Assembly (NCBI GenBank): GCA_903884655.1
Contig: CAISFO010000035.1
Span: 1-64,000 of the forward strand
DNA: 64,000 nt
Origin: an uncultured Holophagaceae bacterium
GTDB lineage: Bacteria > Acidobacteriota > Holophagae > Holophagales > Holophagaceae
Direction: 5' to 3'
Part shown: one piece after another, positions 25,383 through 34,166 of the stretch
How the letters are laid out: the number at the start of each line of letters is the position of its first letter
Position numbering within the stretch: position 1 is the first letter of the stretch
Translations under genes and position numbers: made by a program
Notes under the pieces: model-generated
What the model was told of the DNA's origin: nothing
Database searches by the model: none
What the model saw: the letters and a program-made list of their open reading frames with translations, nothing else

Positions 25383-26288
25383 CTAGGATTCCTTCCCGAA
25401 CAGCCCGGTGGGCTTGACCAGCAGGACGACGACCATGATAAGGAAGATCACGGTGCTGGAGGCGGGAGCGTAGACGACCTTGGTGAACCCCTCCACCATG
25501 CCCAGCAACAGGCCAGTGATGATGGAACCCATGATGGAGCCCATCCCACCGATAACCACCACCGCGAAAACCGTGATGATCATCTCCGAGCCCATGACCG
25601 GACTCACCGAGTAGATCGGCGCCGCCAGCACGCCGGCAAAGGCCGCCAGGGCTGCGCCATAGCCGTAGGTCAAGGTGATCATGAGCGGCACATTGACACC
25701 GAAGGCCTTCACCAGCTCAGGGTTTTCCGTCCCGGCACGGAGGTAGGAACCCAGCTTGGTCCGCTCGATGACGAACCAGGTGGCGAAACAGACCAAGAGA
25801 GAGATGCCGATCACCCAGAGCCGGTATTTCGGAAACAGCATGAAGCCGAGATTGACCGCGCCCTCCAGAGACTCCGGCTTGCCGTCGTAGGCATCGCCGG
25901 ACACGTTGAAGTAGTTGGTGAACACCCCCTGGATGATGAGGGCCAGGCCGAAGGTGAGCAGCAGGCCGTACAGGTGGTCGAACTTGCGCAGCCGGCGCAG
26001 CATGGTCCGCTCGACTCCGATTCCCAGCAGGCCCACCACCAGGGGCGCCACGATCAGGGCCACCCAGTAGTTGAGGTGGAAGTCCGGCTTCCCCAGCAGG
26101 GGTCCCAGCATGGTGTAGCCCAGCAGCGCCACATAGGCGCCCAGCATGTAGAGGGCGCCGTGGACGAAATTGACGATGTTCAGGAGGCCGAAGATCACCG
26201 CCAGGCCCAGGCTCAGGATGGCGTAGAACACGCCATTGTTGAGCCCGAGCATGACCTGCGACAGGACGGTCTGAAAGGACAACTCCAT
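25383..26288 (-). CDS. livH: branched-chain-type ABC transporter permease (LivH)
   Basis: A 301-residue permease partner of LivM. The N-terminal NNGVFYAILSLGLAVIFGLLN and NFVHGALYMLGAY blocks, the LRAGTENPELVKAFGVNV cytoplasmic loop and the C-terminal VVIGGMGSIMGSIITGLLLG block are typical of LivH. AAGGATCC precedes the ATG. It lies 42 bases after the binding-protein gene and abuts livM. A 413-residue open frame on the opposite strand here is a composition artefact. Confidence 0.92.
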   Translation of the reverse strand: MELSFQTVLSQVMLGLNNGVFYAILSLGLAVIFGLLNIVNFVHGALYMLGAYVALLGYTMLGPLLGKPDFHLNYWVALIVAPLVVGLLGIGVERTMLRRLRKFDHLYGLLLTFGLALIIQGVFTNYFNVSGDAYDGKPESLEGAVNLGFMLFPKYRLWVIGISLLVCFATWFVIERTKLGSYLRAGTENPELVKAFGVNVPLMITLTYGYGAALAAFAGVLAAPIYSVSPVMGSEMIITVFAVVVIGGMGSIMGSIITGLLLGMVEGFTKVVYAPASSTVIFLIMVVVLLVKPTGLFGKES

Positions 26289-26330
26289 GATCGGATCCTT
26301 CAGGCTAGACGCCTTGGGTGGTGACGAGTC

Positions 26331-27557
26331 CTACTTCTTCACCGCCGGACAGGTGCTTTCAGAGAGGGGCATGAAGGCCTCGTCCCCCGGGACGGTACGG
26401 ATGATCTTCAGGAGATCCCACTCGCCTTTGGATTCCGATGGCTTCTTCACTTCCATCAAGTACATGTCGTGGACCATCCGGCCGTCGAAGCGGATCTTGC
26501 CATGGACGGCAAAGAAATCGCTGATGTCCATGGATTTCAGCTTGACCATGACGGCGTCGGGATCATCCGTCCCGGCCGCCTTGATGGCTTTCAGGTAGTT
26601 CATGGTGGCGGAGTAGGCCCCCGCCTGGTCCATGGTGGGCATGGCCTTGTGGATGGCGTAGAAGCGTTTCGACCAGGCCCGGGCCGCATCATCCCGGTCC
26701 CAGTAGAACCCGGAGGTGAACTGCATGCCCTGCGCCACATTCAGGCCGAGGCTCTTGATGTCGGTATCGAAGATCAGCAGGCCGACCAGCCTCTGCCCTT
26801 TCTGGCCGATGCCGAATTCCCGGGCCTGCTTGATGGCGTTGATGGTGTCTCCGCCCGCGTTGGCGAGGCCGATGATCTGAGCCCCGGAGGACTGTGCCTG
26901 GAGCAGGTAGGACGAAAAATCCGCCGTCGAGAGGGGATGGCGCACCGACCCGACCACCTTCCCGCCCAGCTGGGTCACGAACTTGGTGGTGTTCTGTTCC
27001 AGGGACTGGCCGAAGGCATAATCAGCGGTGAGGAAGAACCAGCTCTTGCCGCCATGCTGGACCACGGCTTGGCCCGTCACCTTGCCGAGAGCGTAGGTGT
27101 CATAGACGTAGTGGATGCCATAGGGTGTCCAGGCCGCCTTGTTGGTCAGGTCTGTGGTGGCGGCCCCGGTGACCATGACGATCCGCTTCTTGTCGCCGGC
27201 GATTTTCTGCACCGCCAGGGCGCAGCCGGAATTCAGCAGGCCCGTGATCATGTCCACTTTCTCGTTGTCAAACCATTCCCGCGCCTTGGCGGAGGCGATG
27301 TCGGCCTTGTTCTGATGATCGGCGCCGACAACCTGGATGGGCTTGCCAAGGATCGTTCCCCCGAAATCCTTGACCGCCATCTCCACGGCCACCTGGGTGC
27401 CCTTCCCCCCGAGGGTGGAATAGACCCCCGACATGTCGGTGAGCACGCCGATTTTCACGACCCCGTCCGAGATCTTGTCCTTGGCGGCTCCGACCAGTCC
27501 ACTGCTGGCCGCCAAGGCGGCGATCAGCAGCGCCGTTCTGGACATGAAGTGGTTCAT
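26331..27557 (-). CDS. ABC transporter substrate-binding protein (LivK-like, type 1 fold)
   Basis: A 408-residue periplasmic binding protein of the branched-chain amino-acid/amide group (peripla_BP_6). A signal peptide of about 24 residues (ALLIAALAASSGLVGA) has no lipobox Cys, so the protein is soluble. The start of the mature part, KISDGVVKIGVLTDMSGVYS, and the GADHQNKADIASAKAREW block are family-typical. GGGAGGGAAG precedes the ATG. The gene lies inside the livGF-livHM unit. Binding-site residues do not reveal the ligand; the linked scoAB-bdhA genes suggest an organic acid. Confidence 0.9.
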   Translation of the reverse strand: MNHFMSRTALLIAALAASSGLVGAAKDKISDGVVKIGVLTDMSGVYSTLGGKGTQVAVEMAVKDFGGTILGKPIQVVGADHQNKADIASAKAREWFDNEKVDMITGLLNSGCALAVQKIAGDKKRIVMVTGAATTDLTNKAAWTPYGIHYVYDTYALGKVTGQAVVQHGGKSWFFLTADYAFGQSLEQNTTKFVTQLGGKVVGSVRHPLSTADFSSYLLQAQSSGAQIIGLANAGGDTINAIKQAREFGIGQKGQRLVGLLIFDTDIKSLGLNVAQGMQFTSGFYWDRDDAARAWSKRFYAIHKAMPTMDQAGAYSATMNYLKAIKAAGTDDPDAVMVKLKSMDISDFFAVHGKIRFDGRMVHDMYLMEVKKPSESKGEWDLLKIIRTVPGDEAFMPLSESTCPAVKK

Positions 27558-27585
27558 AAGGCTTCCCTCCCTGTGGGGTACCTGG

Positions 27586-28302
27586 TCACACGCCCAGGTA
27601 CTGGTTGAGTTTCTCGGTGCTGGACGCGAGTGCGTCCCTAGGGATCAGGTCGGCGATGACGCCGCGGTCGACGACGTAGTGGCGGTCCGCAAGATCAGCG
27701 GCAAAGTGGAAGTTCTGTTCCACCAGGACGATGGTGAAACCGCGTGACTTCAGCTGGCCGATGAGCTGGCCGAGGGTCTGGACGATGACGGGAGCCAGTC
27801 CCTCCGTGATCTCATCCAGCAGCAGGAGCTTCGCCCCGGTGCGCAGGATCCGGGCCATGGCGAGCATCTGCTGCTCTCCGCCCGAGAGGCGGGTGCCCAT
27901 GCTGAACCGCCGTTCCTGAAGGTTGGGAAACATGTCGTAGAGTTCAGGAACGGACATGCCGCCGTCCTTCACCACCAGCGGCAGCAGCAGATTCTCCTCC
28001 ACCGTCAGATTGGAGAAGATGCCCCGCTCCTCCGGGCAGTAGCCGATGCCCAGGCGGGCGATCTTGTGGGTGGGCATTCCGATGGTTTCGACGCCATGGA
28101 TCTGGATCGAACCGTTCCGCCGTCCGACCAGCCCCATGATGGACTTGAGGATGGTGGTGCGGCCGGAGCCATTGCGCCCGAGGAGGGTCACCACCTCACC
28201 TTCGCCCACGGTCAGATCCACACCATGGAGGATGTGGGATTCTTCGTAGAAGGCCTGCAGGCCTTTGATGCAAAGCATCTCCTTGGGTTCGAAACCGCTC
28301 AT
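27586..28302 (-). CDS. livF: ABC transporter ATP-binding protein (LivF), Walker A Lys replaced by Arg
   Basis: A 238-residue ATPase of the Liv/HAAT type. The Walker A loop reads GRNGSGRTT, so Arg stands where most P-loops have Lys; the nucleotides at about 28150-28177 confirm it. Arg at this position occurs in a subset of LivF-like proteins. The signature LSGGEQQMLAMAR, Walker B LLLLDEITEGLAP and the H-loop region LVEQN are normal. The ATG overlaps the livG stop. With LivG it should form the ATPase pair of the transporter, the consensus site being contributed by LivG. Confidence 0.92.
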   Translation of the reverse strand: MSGFEPKEMLCIKGLQAFYEESHILHGVDLTVGEGEVVTLLGRNGSGRTTILKSIMGLVGRRNGSIQIHGVETIGMPTHKIARLGIGYCPEERGIFSNLTVEENLLLPLVVKDGGMSVPELYDMFPNLQERRFSMGTRLSGGEQQMLAMARILRTGAKLLLLDEITEGLAPVIVQTLGQLIGQLKSRGFTIVLVEQNFHFAADLADRHYVVDRGVIADLIPRDALASSTEKLNQYLGV

Positions 28303-29048
28303 GGGTGCACCCCCATGTAGGCTTCCAGCACGCGGGGATCCTGCGAAACCTCCGCATAGGCGCCTTCGGAGAGGATCGCCCCCCGCTGAAGGACCGTGAT
28401 CCGGTCCGCCAGAGTGGCCACAACCTTCAGGTTGTGCTCGATCATCAGAATCGTCCGACCGGCGGAGGCCCGCTTCACCAGGGCGGTGATCTTGTCGACG
28501 TCCTCCGCGCCCATCCCCTGGGTCGGTTCATCCAGCAACACCAGCTCCGGTTCCAGCGCCAGGGTGGTGGCGATTTCCAGGGCCCGCTTCCGCCCGTAGG
28601 CGAGTTCCCCGGTGATGTCACCACTCACTTCGGCCAGTCCCACCGACTCCAGCAGATCCATGGCCCGGTCATCCAGCTGGCAGAGGCAGCGGTCGCTTCG
28701 CCAGAACTGGTAGGACGTGCCCGTGGGGCGCTGCAAGGCCAGCCGGACATTCTCGAGGGGGGTCAGGTTGGGGAAGACGGCCGAGATCTGGAAGGAGCGG
28801 ATCACGCCACGCAGGGCAATGTCTGCGGGCCGCTCCCGGGTGACGTCGATCCCGTTGAACAGAATGGTACCTGCCGTGGGAGTCAAGAACTTGGTCAGCA
28901 GGTTGAATACGGTGGTCTTCCCGGCCCCGTTGGGCCCGATCAGCGCGTGGATGTGGCCCCGCTCGACCTGCAGGTTCAGGTCATTGACCGCAGAGAAGCC
29001 CTTGAACTCCTTGGAGAGCTTCCGGGTTTCCAGAACGTAATCCGCCAT
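28299..29048 (-). CDS. livG: ABC transporter ATP-binding protein (LivG)
   Basis: A 249-residue ATPase with a normal Walker A (GPNGAGKTT), the LivG-type insertion after the Q-loop (FQISAVFPNLTPLENVRLALQ), signature region ELAYGRKRALEIA, Walker B LVLLDEPTQGMG and MIEHNLKVV. The signature reads YGRKR rather than the usual SGGQQR, as in many LivG proteins. I start at the ATG at 29048 (GGGAGAT upstream) rather than 29099, because the family N-terminus begins there. It is the first gene of the eight-gene operon and has a plausible promoter at 29071-29099. Confidence 0.92.
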   Translation of the reverse strand: MADYVLETRKLSKEFKGFSAVNDLNLQVERGHIHALIGPNGAGKTTVFNLLTKFLTPTAGTILFNGIDVTRERPADIALRGVIRSFQISAVFPNLTPLENVRLALQRPTGTSYQFWRSDRCLCQLDDRAMDLLESVGLAEVSGDITGELAYGRKRALEIATTLALEPELVLLDEPTQGMGAEDVDKITALVKRASAGRTILMIEHNLKVVATLADRITVLQRGAILSEGAYAEVSQDPRVLEAYMGVHP

Positions 29049-29070
29049 CAGGTAGATCTCCCTGTTTGGT

Positions 29071-29099
29071 GAGATAGCTGCGCCTGACTTGCCTGTCAT
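29071..29099 (-). promoter_or_regulatory. putative sigma-70 promoter for the liv-sco-bdh operon
   Basis: On the minus strand, ATGACA (29099-29094) and TATCTC (29076-29071) are separated by 17 bases, with the livG ribosome-binding site and ATG about 23 bases downstream. This fits a sigma-70-type promoter, but there is no experimental or comparative support. Confidence 0.4.
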
Positions 29100-29113
29100 G
29101 AGGTTGTTTTATC

Positions 29114-29908
29114 TTAGTGTGACATCAAGACCGGAACCGTCATTTGCTTGAGCAGTTGCCGGGCCACGGATCCGAAGGCCCTGCTTCCTTCTTCTCCATG
29201 GGCGTAGGCCCCCAGCACCAGCAGGTCGAACCCTTCGTCACACACACGGTTCAAGAGCGCATCGCCCAATGTGGCCTTGCGCGTCAACAACGAGCATGGC
29301 CTGGCCACAACCCCCCGCTTCGCCAGATGTGCGAAGAGCTCCGCGAGCTGGCCACCCTGCATCCCTCCATAGGTATCCGCATCCTTCTTGGCCATGATCT
29401 CGACTCGATGGGCCCGCTGCAGGATGGGAAGGGCATCGTTCAGGGCACGGGTCGACTCGCGCCCCGCCTTCCATGCCACCAGCACCCGCTCGCCGACGGT
29501 GGCAAAGGTCCCGGCATAGGGCACGATCAGCACGGGAAGGCCCGCCTCCAGCACCAGGCGCTCAGGGAGGTCGAAGGGCACGCCCACATCTGCGGCTTCA
29601 CCCGACCCCTGGCCGATGACGAGCAGGTCACTGGAGGGAGTGCGGGAAAGCAGGACCTCGGTCATGCCAGCACCTGCGGAAGATCCGTCCACACACTGCC
29701 AGCGCCCCTTGATGCCAGCCGCCGCCACCCGCTGCTCGAAACAACTCTGTGCCGCCGCGACGGCAGCCTCGGTCGGATACCGATGCCGGACCACCAGCAA
29801 CCCGGTCAAACGGGCCTGATGCTGTCTGGCCAGGCTGATGGCAACCTCCAACCTGGCACCGCAACTCGTCAAATGGTCGAGATGGACGAGGATATCTGTC
29901 AATCCCAT
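29114..29908 (-). CDS. universal stress protein, UspA family
   Basis: A 264-residue protein with the tandem-like length of two-domain UspA proteins. The first half starts TDILVHLDHLTSCGARLEVAISLARQH and the second half begins near residue 145 (ERVLVAWKAGRES). The C-terminal LLVLGAYAHGEEGSRAFGSVARQLL contains a degenerate G-x2-G-x9-G(S/T) nucleotide loop. The start at 29908 has GGGAGG upstream; the ORF to 30058 lacks similarity. It is upstream of the liv operon and separated from ppnP by a terminator. General stress or starvation role by family. Confidence 0.85.
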   Translation of the reverse strand: MGLTDILVHLDHLTSCGARLEVAISLARQHQARLTGLLVVRHRYPTEAAVAAAQSCFEQRVAAAGIKGRWQCVDGSSAGAGMTEVLLSRTPSSDLLVIGQGSGEAADVGVPFDLPERLVLEAGLPVLIVPYAGTFATVGERVLVAWKAGRESTRALNDALPILQRAHRVEIMAKKDADTYGGMQGGQLAELFAHLAKRGVVARPCSLLTRKATLGDALLNRVCDEGFDLLVLGAYAHGEEGSRAFGSVARQLLKQMTVPVLMSH

Positions 29909-30038
29909 CAAGGCCTCCCTAGCCGGCACTGGTCGGAGTGGACCACGCGTTCGAAGTGAGTCGCACGAGTCGGCTCCGTGGGTTGAAGGCTGGGATGCAA
30001 TGGCCTCATTTTGAGCATGCGAATGCCTGGAGGACCAG

Positions 30039-30072
30039 AAAAAAGGCACCCCTTTCACGGGGAGGACGTGCC
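30039..30072 (-). terminator. rho-independent terminator of ppnP
   Basis: Read on the minus strand, GGCAC...CCCC-GTGAAA-GGGG...GTGCC forms a nested stem, followed by six T residues. It lies 47 bases after the ppnP stop and ends that transcript before the stress-protein gene. Confidence 0.75.
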
Positions 30073-30118
30073 GACCCGTTGGCTCCTAGCGGAAGGCCCT
30101 ATGCCCTCATCAATCGGC

Positions 30119-30433
30119 TCAAGGGATGAACGAGCAGCAGTAGTCCGCGACGGTCGGTACCTTCATGAGGAAGGTCGACTGGGGGGGGACCTGGAAGGAC
30201 TCTCCCCCCTTCACGGCCTTCCACTCGGCGGCGCCCTTCAGCTGCCACTCCAGGGTGCCGGAGAGAAGCTCCATGATCTCGGCAACCCCAGTGGAGAATT
30301 CATACTCACCCGCCTGCATGATGCCGAGGGTCTTCTTGCTGCCGTCAGGGAAGAGCACCGTATGACTGGCGACCTTGCCCCCGAAGTAGAGGTTGGCCTC
30401 CTTCACCACCGTGACGTTGCTGAACTCGGACAT
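30119..30433 (-). CDS. ppnP: pyrimidine/purine nucleoside phosphorylase (YaiE/DUF1255)
   Basis: A 104-residue small cupin-fold enzyme of the PpnP family, which phosphorolyses a range of nucleosides. Family blocks are NVTVVKEANLYFGGKV, SHTVLFPDGSKKTLGIM and the C-terminal GESFQVPPQSTFLMKV with ADYCCSF. AAAGGAG precedes the ATG by six bases. The gene is single, with a clear terminator downstream. Confidence 0.92.
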   Translation of the reverse strand: MSEFSNVTVVKEANLYFGGKVASHTVLFPDGSKKTLGIMQAGEYEFSTGVAEIMELLSGTLEWQLKGAAEWKAVKGGESFQVPPQSTFLMKVPTVADYCCSFIP

Positions 30434-30562
30434 GCGGTCTCCTTTTACCTGTCCTCATTCTCACCGGGGGCGAGGCCTACCAAGAAGCCCTGATGTGGTC
30501 CTGGCGCCGGTTCCATAAAGGCCGATCATCGAAGGACCATACCGTTAGCCAAAGGGGGTGCC

Positions 30563-31399
30563 ATGTCACTGGCCAGGAGCCTTGCACTGACGCCCATCCT
30601 GAGCGCGTGGCTGTGGGCACAATTCCCCCCGGCCGGAGTCCGGACGGACGTGCTCCTGATCGGAGACCCCGCAGCCATGGCCCGGGCGGGTAACTACGGA
30701 GGGGCCATGTACCCCGCCCAACGGTACCTCGAGTCCCACCCCGACAGCTGGGGAGCGCGCTGGTATCTGGCGGGGGCCCTCTACCACCATGGATCCATCG
30801 ACCCAAGGTCCACGGACGAGGCCATTCTGGCCTATGGGATGGTGCTCACCCGCATGCCCCCGGAACCTGCCCTGGTGGCCCCAGTGCAGTTCTGGAGGGG
30901 CCGGTGCCAATTGATGAAGGGTGCCTTCCAGGCGGCCCACGCCTCCTTCGGCGCTGCCCTGGCCACAGGAGATCTGCAATACCTGAAGGATGCTGCGCCC
31001 TACTACTGGGCAGGGAAGGCCGCCGTGCAGGCCAAGGACTGGAAGGTCTCCCTCACCCTGCTGGATCAGGCCATAGCCGCCACCACCAACTCGCTGAACA
31101 AGGGCGATGGCTGGCGCTGGAAAAGCGAAGCCTTGCTGGGCCTAGGGCGCCAGGGCGAGGCCCTGGACTCCGCCGAGGCCGCCATCAGGGAATACGCCAC
31201 GGTGTACCACCAGCTGCCACCTATGCTCTACCTCCAGCGCGCGGAATGCCTACTGGCTGGACCGAGTCCGATCCAGGCCATTCCTGACCTCAAGCGAGTG
31301 CTTGAGGCCCGACCTATTGGGAAAGAAGAGAAAGACTGCCAGGCCAAGGCGAAGGACCTGCTCGCCAGGTTCCCGGCCGCATCTGGGGCCGCGAAATAG
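30563..31399 (+). CDS. secreted TPR-like protein
   Basis: A 278-residue protein with a short N-terminal signal (LARSLALTPILSAWLWA). The rest is helical with tetratricopeptide-like repeats: a MYPAQRYLESHPDSWGARWYLAG unit, a later FRQAHASFGAALATGD-like unit and a final DSAEAAIREYATVYHQ unit, ending in a DLLARFPAA helix. AAAGGGGGTG precedes the ATG. Such proteins act as scaffolds in the periplasm; no partner gene is obvious. The next gene starts about 110 bases later. Confidence 0.65.
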   Translation: MSLARSLALTPILSAWLWAQFPPAGVRTDVLLIGDPAAMARAGNYGGAMYPAQRYLESHPDSWGARWYLAGALYHHGSIDPRSTDEAILAYGMVLTRMPPEPALVAPVQFWRGRCQLMKGAFQAAHASFGAALATGDLQYLKDAAPYYWAGKAAVQAKDWKVSLTLLDQAIAATTNSLNKGDGWRWKSEALLGLGRQGEALDSAEAAIREYATVYHQLPPMLYLQRAECLLAGPSPIQAIPDLKRVLEARPIGKEEKDCQAKAKDLLARFPAASGAAK

Positions 31400-31510
31400 G
31401 TGGGGACAGCCAAGCCTGGATGGTCGGTCCTCTGAGGGCCTCCGGGACACGGAGCCTCCCTGAAGAAATGACGGAGACCGGGGCCAGTTCTTTTCCTTTA
31501 AGCTGGAACC

Positions 31511-32011
31511 ATGTCCGAGCCCGTGTCTGAACTGAAACTCCCCATGCCCCTGCGCAAACAGAAGGCCCTCAAGGCCGCCTGGAAGCCCCTGCTCCTCCAG
31601 TGGCTGGTGCCGGGCGCCGGGTACTGGGTCACCGGAGAGAAGGGCCGCGCGAAAGTGTTTTTCGGTGTCTGGGCCCTGTTCTGCATCCTGGGCGCCCTGC
31701 AGATGCAGCTCGGCACCGTGGATGGCGTGAAGGGCGGCATCCTGGTACCCGTGCAGGGTTCCTGGCTGGCCATCCTCGGTTCCCTGGCCACCGGGGGCAT
31801 TGGTCCCGTGTACGGCGCCTTCGCCTGGGCCTTTGGCGGGGCAGGCACGGAACCCGTGCGCACCCTCACCCAGGAGTACGGGGCAACCTACGTGATGGTG
31901 GCGGGCCTGCTGAACTGGCTGTGCTGCTTCGACCTCTGGGACCGGATCACCGGCCGTTGGGTCTTCCGCCTGCCCAAGGACGAACAGATCCGGATCGCCA
32001 AGGGCGAGTAG
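31511..32011 (+). CDS. membrane hypothetical protein (DUF6677-like)
   Basis: A 166-residue protein with about three to four membrane segments (about residues 45-65, 80-110 and 125-145) after a basic N-terminus. LLLQWLVPGAGYW followed by GEKGRAKVFF resembles a TM2-like pattern in which a Gly-rich first turn is followed by a charged loop, as in small acidobacterial membrane proteins annotated DUF6677. No catalytic motif is visible. It is followed closely by the spermidine-synthase-like gene and may be co-transcribed. Function unknown. Confidence 0.6.
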   Translation: MSEPVSELKLPMPLRKQKALKAAWKPLLLQWLVPGAGYWVTGEKGRAKVFFGVWALFCILGALQMQLGTVDGVKGGILVPVQGSWLAILGSLATGGIGPVYGAFAWAFGGAGTEPVRTLTQEYGATYVMVAGLLNWLCCFDLWDRITGRWVFRLPKDEQIRIAKGE

Positions 32012-32078
32012 GGCCCCTCGATCGAGTGTGGCGGCCCTGCTCCAAGCTGCCAGAGTAGAGAACTCCCCCGGAGCATCC

Positions 32079-34166
32079 ATGGACACCCCCAGCGAAGGCG
32101 GCGCCGAAGGTTCGCTCCGGCTGCCCGCAGTCACCATCTTCCTGAGCGCCTTCCTCCTTTTCCAGGTGCAGCCGGTGGTTGGGAAGCTGGTGCTGCCCTG
32201 GTTCGGGGGCAGCGCCGGGGTGTGGACCACCTGCCTGCTGTTCTTCCAGTCCCTGCTGCTCCTGGGCTACCTCTACTCACACCTGGTGGTCCGCCACCTG
32301 TCTCACCTTGGGCAGATCAGACTTCACGGCGGGCTCCTGCTGGCCGCCCTGCTCACCTTGCCCCTGAGACTCCACGCCCTGTTCCAGCCCTCGGGGGGCG
32401 GCGAACCCCTGGGTCGTCTTCTGGGTCTGCTCACACTCACGGTGGGGTTACCCTACCTGGTGCTCTCCACCACCGGTCCGCTGGTGCAGGCCTGGGTGGC
32501 CCGGCAGGGCCGGGTCCCCTACCGTCTGTTCGCGCTGTCCAACCTCGCCTCCATGCTGGCCCTGGTGTCCTACCCGCTGCTGGTGGAGCCTTTCCTGCCC
32601 TTGAAGACCCAGTCCTGGCTGTGGTCGGCGGGCTTCGTCACCTTCTGCGGACTGGTCTTTACCCTGGCGCGACGCAATGCCCACGAGGTGCGAAATCCCG
32701 CGGTGGAAGAAGCTGCCTCGGGGACCCCCATGCCCAGCCAGAAGCTCCTCTGGATCGCTTTCGCGGCGGTGCCTTCGATGCTGCTGATGGCCGTGACCAC
32801 CCATCTGAGCACCAACGTGGCCCCCATCCCCTTCCTGTGGGTGCTGCCGCTGGGGCTCTACCTGCTCAGCTTCATCCTCTGCTTCGAGGGCACCCGTTGG
32901 TACCAGCGGGGTCTCTACCTGGGCTTGCTGCCGGTGTTTCTGGTGCTGATGTCCATGTCCCTGCGACCGGATTTCCGCTGGCTGGACTACCGGTTCGAGA
33001 CCTTGAGCCTGATCGCCCACTGGCTGGGCTCCGTGCGGGGCCAGGTGCTGCTCTTCAATGCCGGGCTCTTCCTCGCCTGCATGGTGGCCCACGGGGAGTT
33101 GGCCCGCCGCCGGCCCCATCCCCGCTTCCTCACCGGGTTCTACCTGCGGCTCAGCCTGGGCGGCGCGCTGGGCGGCATCTTCGTGGCCTTCCTCGCGCCC
33201 AGGATGTTCACGACCTACCTGGAGCTGCCCCTGGGGCTCGCCGCGGCAGGCGCGGTGGCCGCGCTGTCCCTGGGCTGGGACCTCGGGCCCAGGCAGCGCG
33301 GCGATCGCCCGATCGCCGTCCTGCTGGGGACCCTGGCCCTGGCCCTGGGGATCCACGCCTTCCGCCTGGACCGGGATGCAGACAAGATCACCCTCGCTCG
33401 GGGGAGGAACTTCTACGGCACCCTCGCCGTGTTCGACAATCCGGAACACACCTGGCGCTCCCTGGCCCATGGCACCATCACCCACGGCGGCCAGTTCCTT
33501 GACCCCGTCAAGGCCCAGCGCCCGGCCACCTACTACAGCCTGGATTCCGGTGTGGGTCTGGCCCTGGCCAGCCTGAAGGAGCCCCCCCGCAAGCTGGGGC
33601 TCGTGGGCCTGGGTGCCGGCAGCCTGGCGGCCTATGGACGGCCCGGCGACCGGATCCGGTTCTACGAGATCAACCCCCTGGTGGAGCCCTTCGCCCGGAA
33701 ATATTTCACCTATCTCGGCCAGGGCAAGGCTGCCACGGAGGTCGTGCTGGGGGATGCCCGGCTCACCCTGGAAGCCGAGCCCCCGCAGGGCTACGACCTG
33801 CTGGCCATCGATGCCTTCTCCGGCGATGCCATCCCCGTGCATCTGCTCACCCGGGAGGCCTTCGCCCTCTACTTCCGGCATCTGGCTCCCGGCGGCATCC
33901 TGGCGGTGCATGTCTCGAACCGCTATCTGGACCTGAAACCCGTGGTGCGGGCTTCTGTGGATGCCTTCGGCCGCCGGGCCCGGGTCGTCGACACGGAATC
34001 GGACCAGGAGGAGGGCACCTTTGGTTCCACCTGGGTCCTGATGAGTGAAGAGGATTCCTTCTTCACCCTGCCCGCCTTCCTAGACAGCGAGGACGTCAAG
34101 CCCCTGCCCGCCAAGGCCCTGGTGTGGCGGGACGACTTCAGCAACCTCTTCCGGGTGCTGAAGTGA
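32079..34166 (+). CDS. multi-pass membrane protein fused to spermidine-synthase-like domain
   Basis: A 695-residue fusion. The N-terminal two thirds hold about ten to twelve hydrophobic helices, starting with the conserved AVTIFLSAFLLFQVQPVVGK block. From about residue 465 a spermidine-synthase/methyltransferase-like Rossmann domain follows (GLVGLGAGSLAAYG, the acidic YEINPLVEPFARKYF and LLAIDAFSGDAIPVHLL). Such fusions are widespread but their product is not established; true polyamine synthesis is doubtful because aminopropyl-acceptor residues are not evident. The start at 32079 uses CGGAG; the frame extends upstream to 32028. Its stop directly abuts the prfB stop on the other strand. Confidence 0.8.
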   Translation: MDTPSEGGAEGSLRLPAVTIFLSAFLLFQVQPVVGKLVLPWFGGSAGVWTTCLLFFQSLLLLGYLYSHLVVRHLSHLGQIRLHGGLLLAALLTLPLRLHALFQPSGGGEPLGRLLGLLTLTVGLPYLVLSTTGPLVQAWVARQGRVPYRLFALSNLASMLALVSYPLLVEPFLPLKTQSWLWSAGFVTFCGLVFTLARRNAHEVRNPAVEEAASGTPMPSQKLLWIAFAAVPSMLLMAVTTHLSTNVAPIPFLWVLPLGLYLLSFILCFEGTRWYQRGLYLGLLPVFLVLMSMSLRPDFRWLDYRFETLSLIAHWLGSVRGQVLLFNAGLFLACMVAHGELARRRPHPRFLTGFYLRLSLGGALGGIFVAFLAPRMFTTYLELPLGLAAAGAVAALSLGWDLGPRQRGDRPIAVLLGTLALALGIHAFRLDRDADKITLARGRNFYGTLAVFDNPEHTWRSLAHGTITHGGQFLDPVKAQRPATYYSLDSGVGLALASLKEPPRKLGLVGLGAGSLAAYGRPGDRIRFYEINPLVEPFARKYFTYLGQGKAATEVVLGDARLTLEAEPPQGYDLLAIDAFSGDAIPVHLLTREAFALYFRHLAPGGILAVHVSNRYLDLKPVVRASVDAFGRRARVVDTESDQEEGTFGSTWVLMSEEDSFFTLPAFLDSEDVKPLPAKALVWRDDFSNLFRVLK

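Noticed and set aside
25083-26324. 413-residue open frame antisense to livM/livH
   Set aside because: It has a low-complexity Gln/His/Gly/Asp-rich sequence without any family similarity, as expected for the reverse strand of GC-rich membrane-protein genes.
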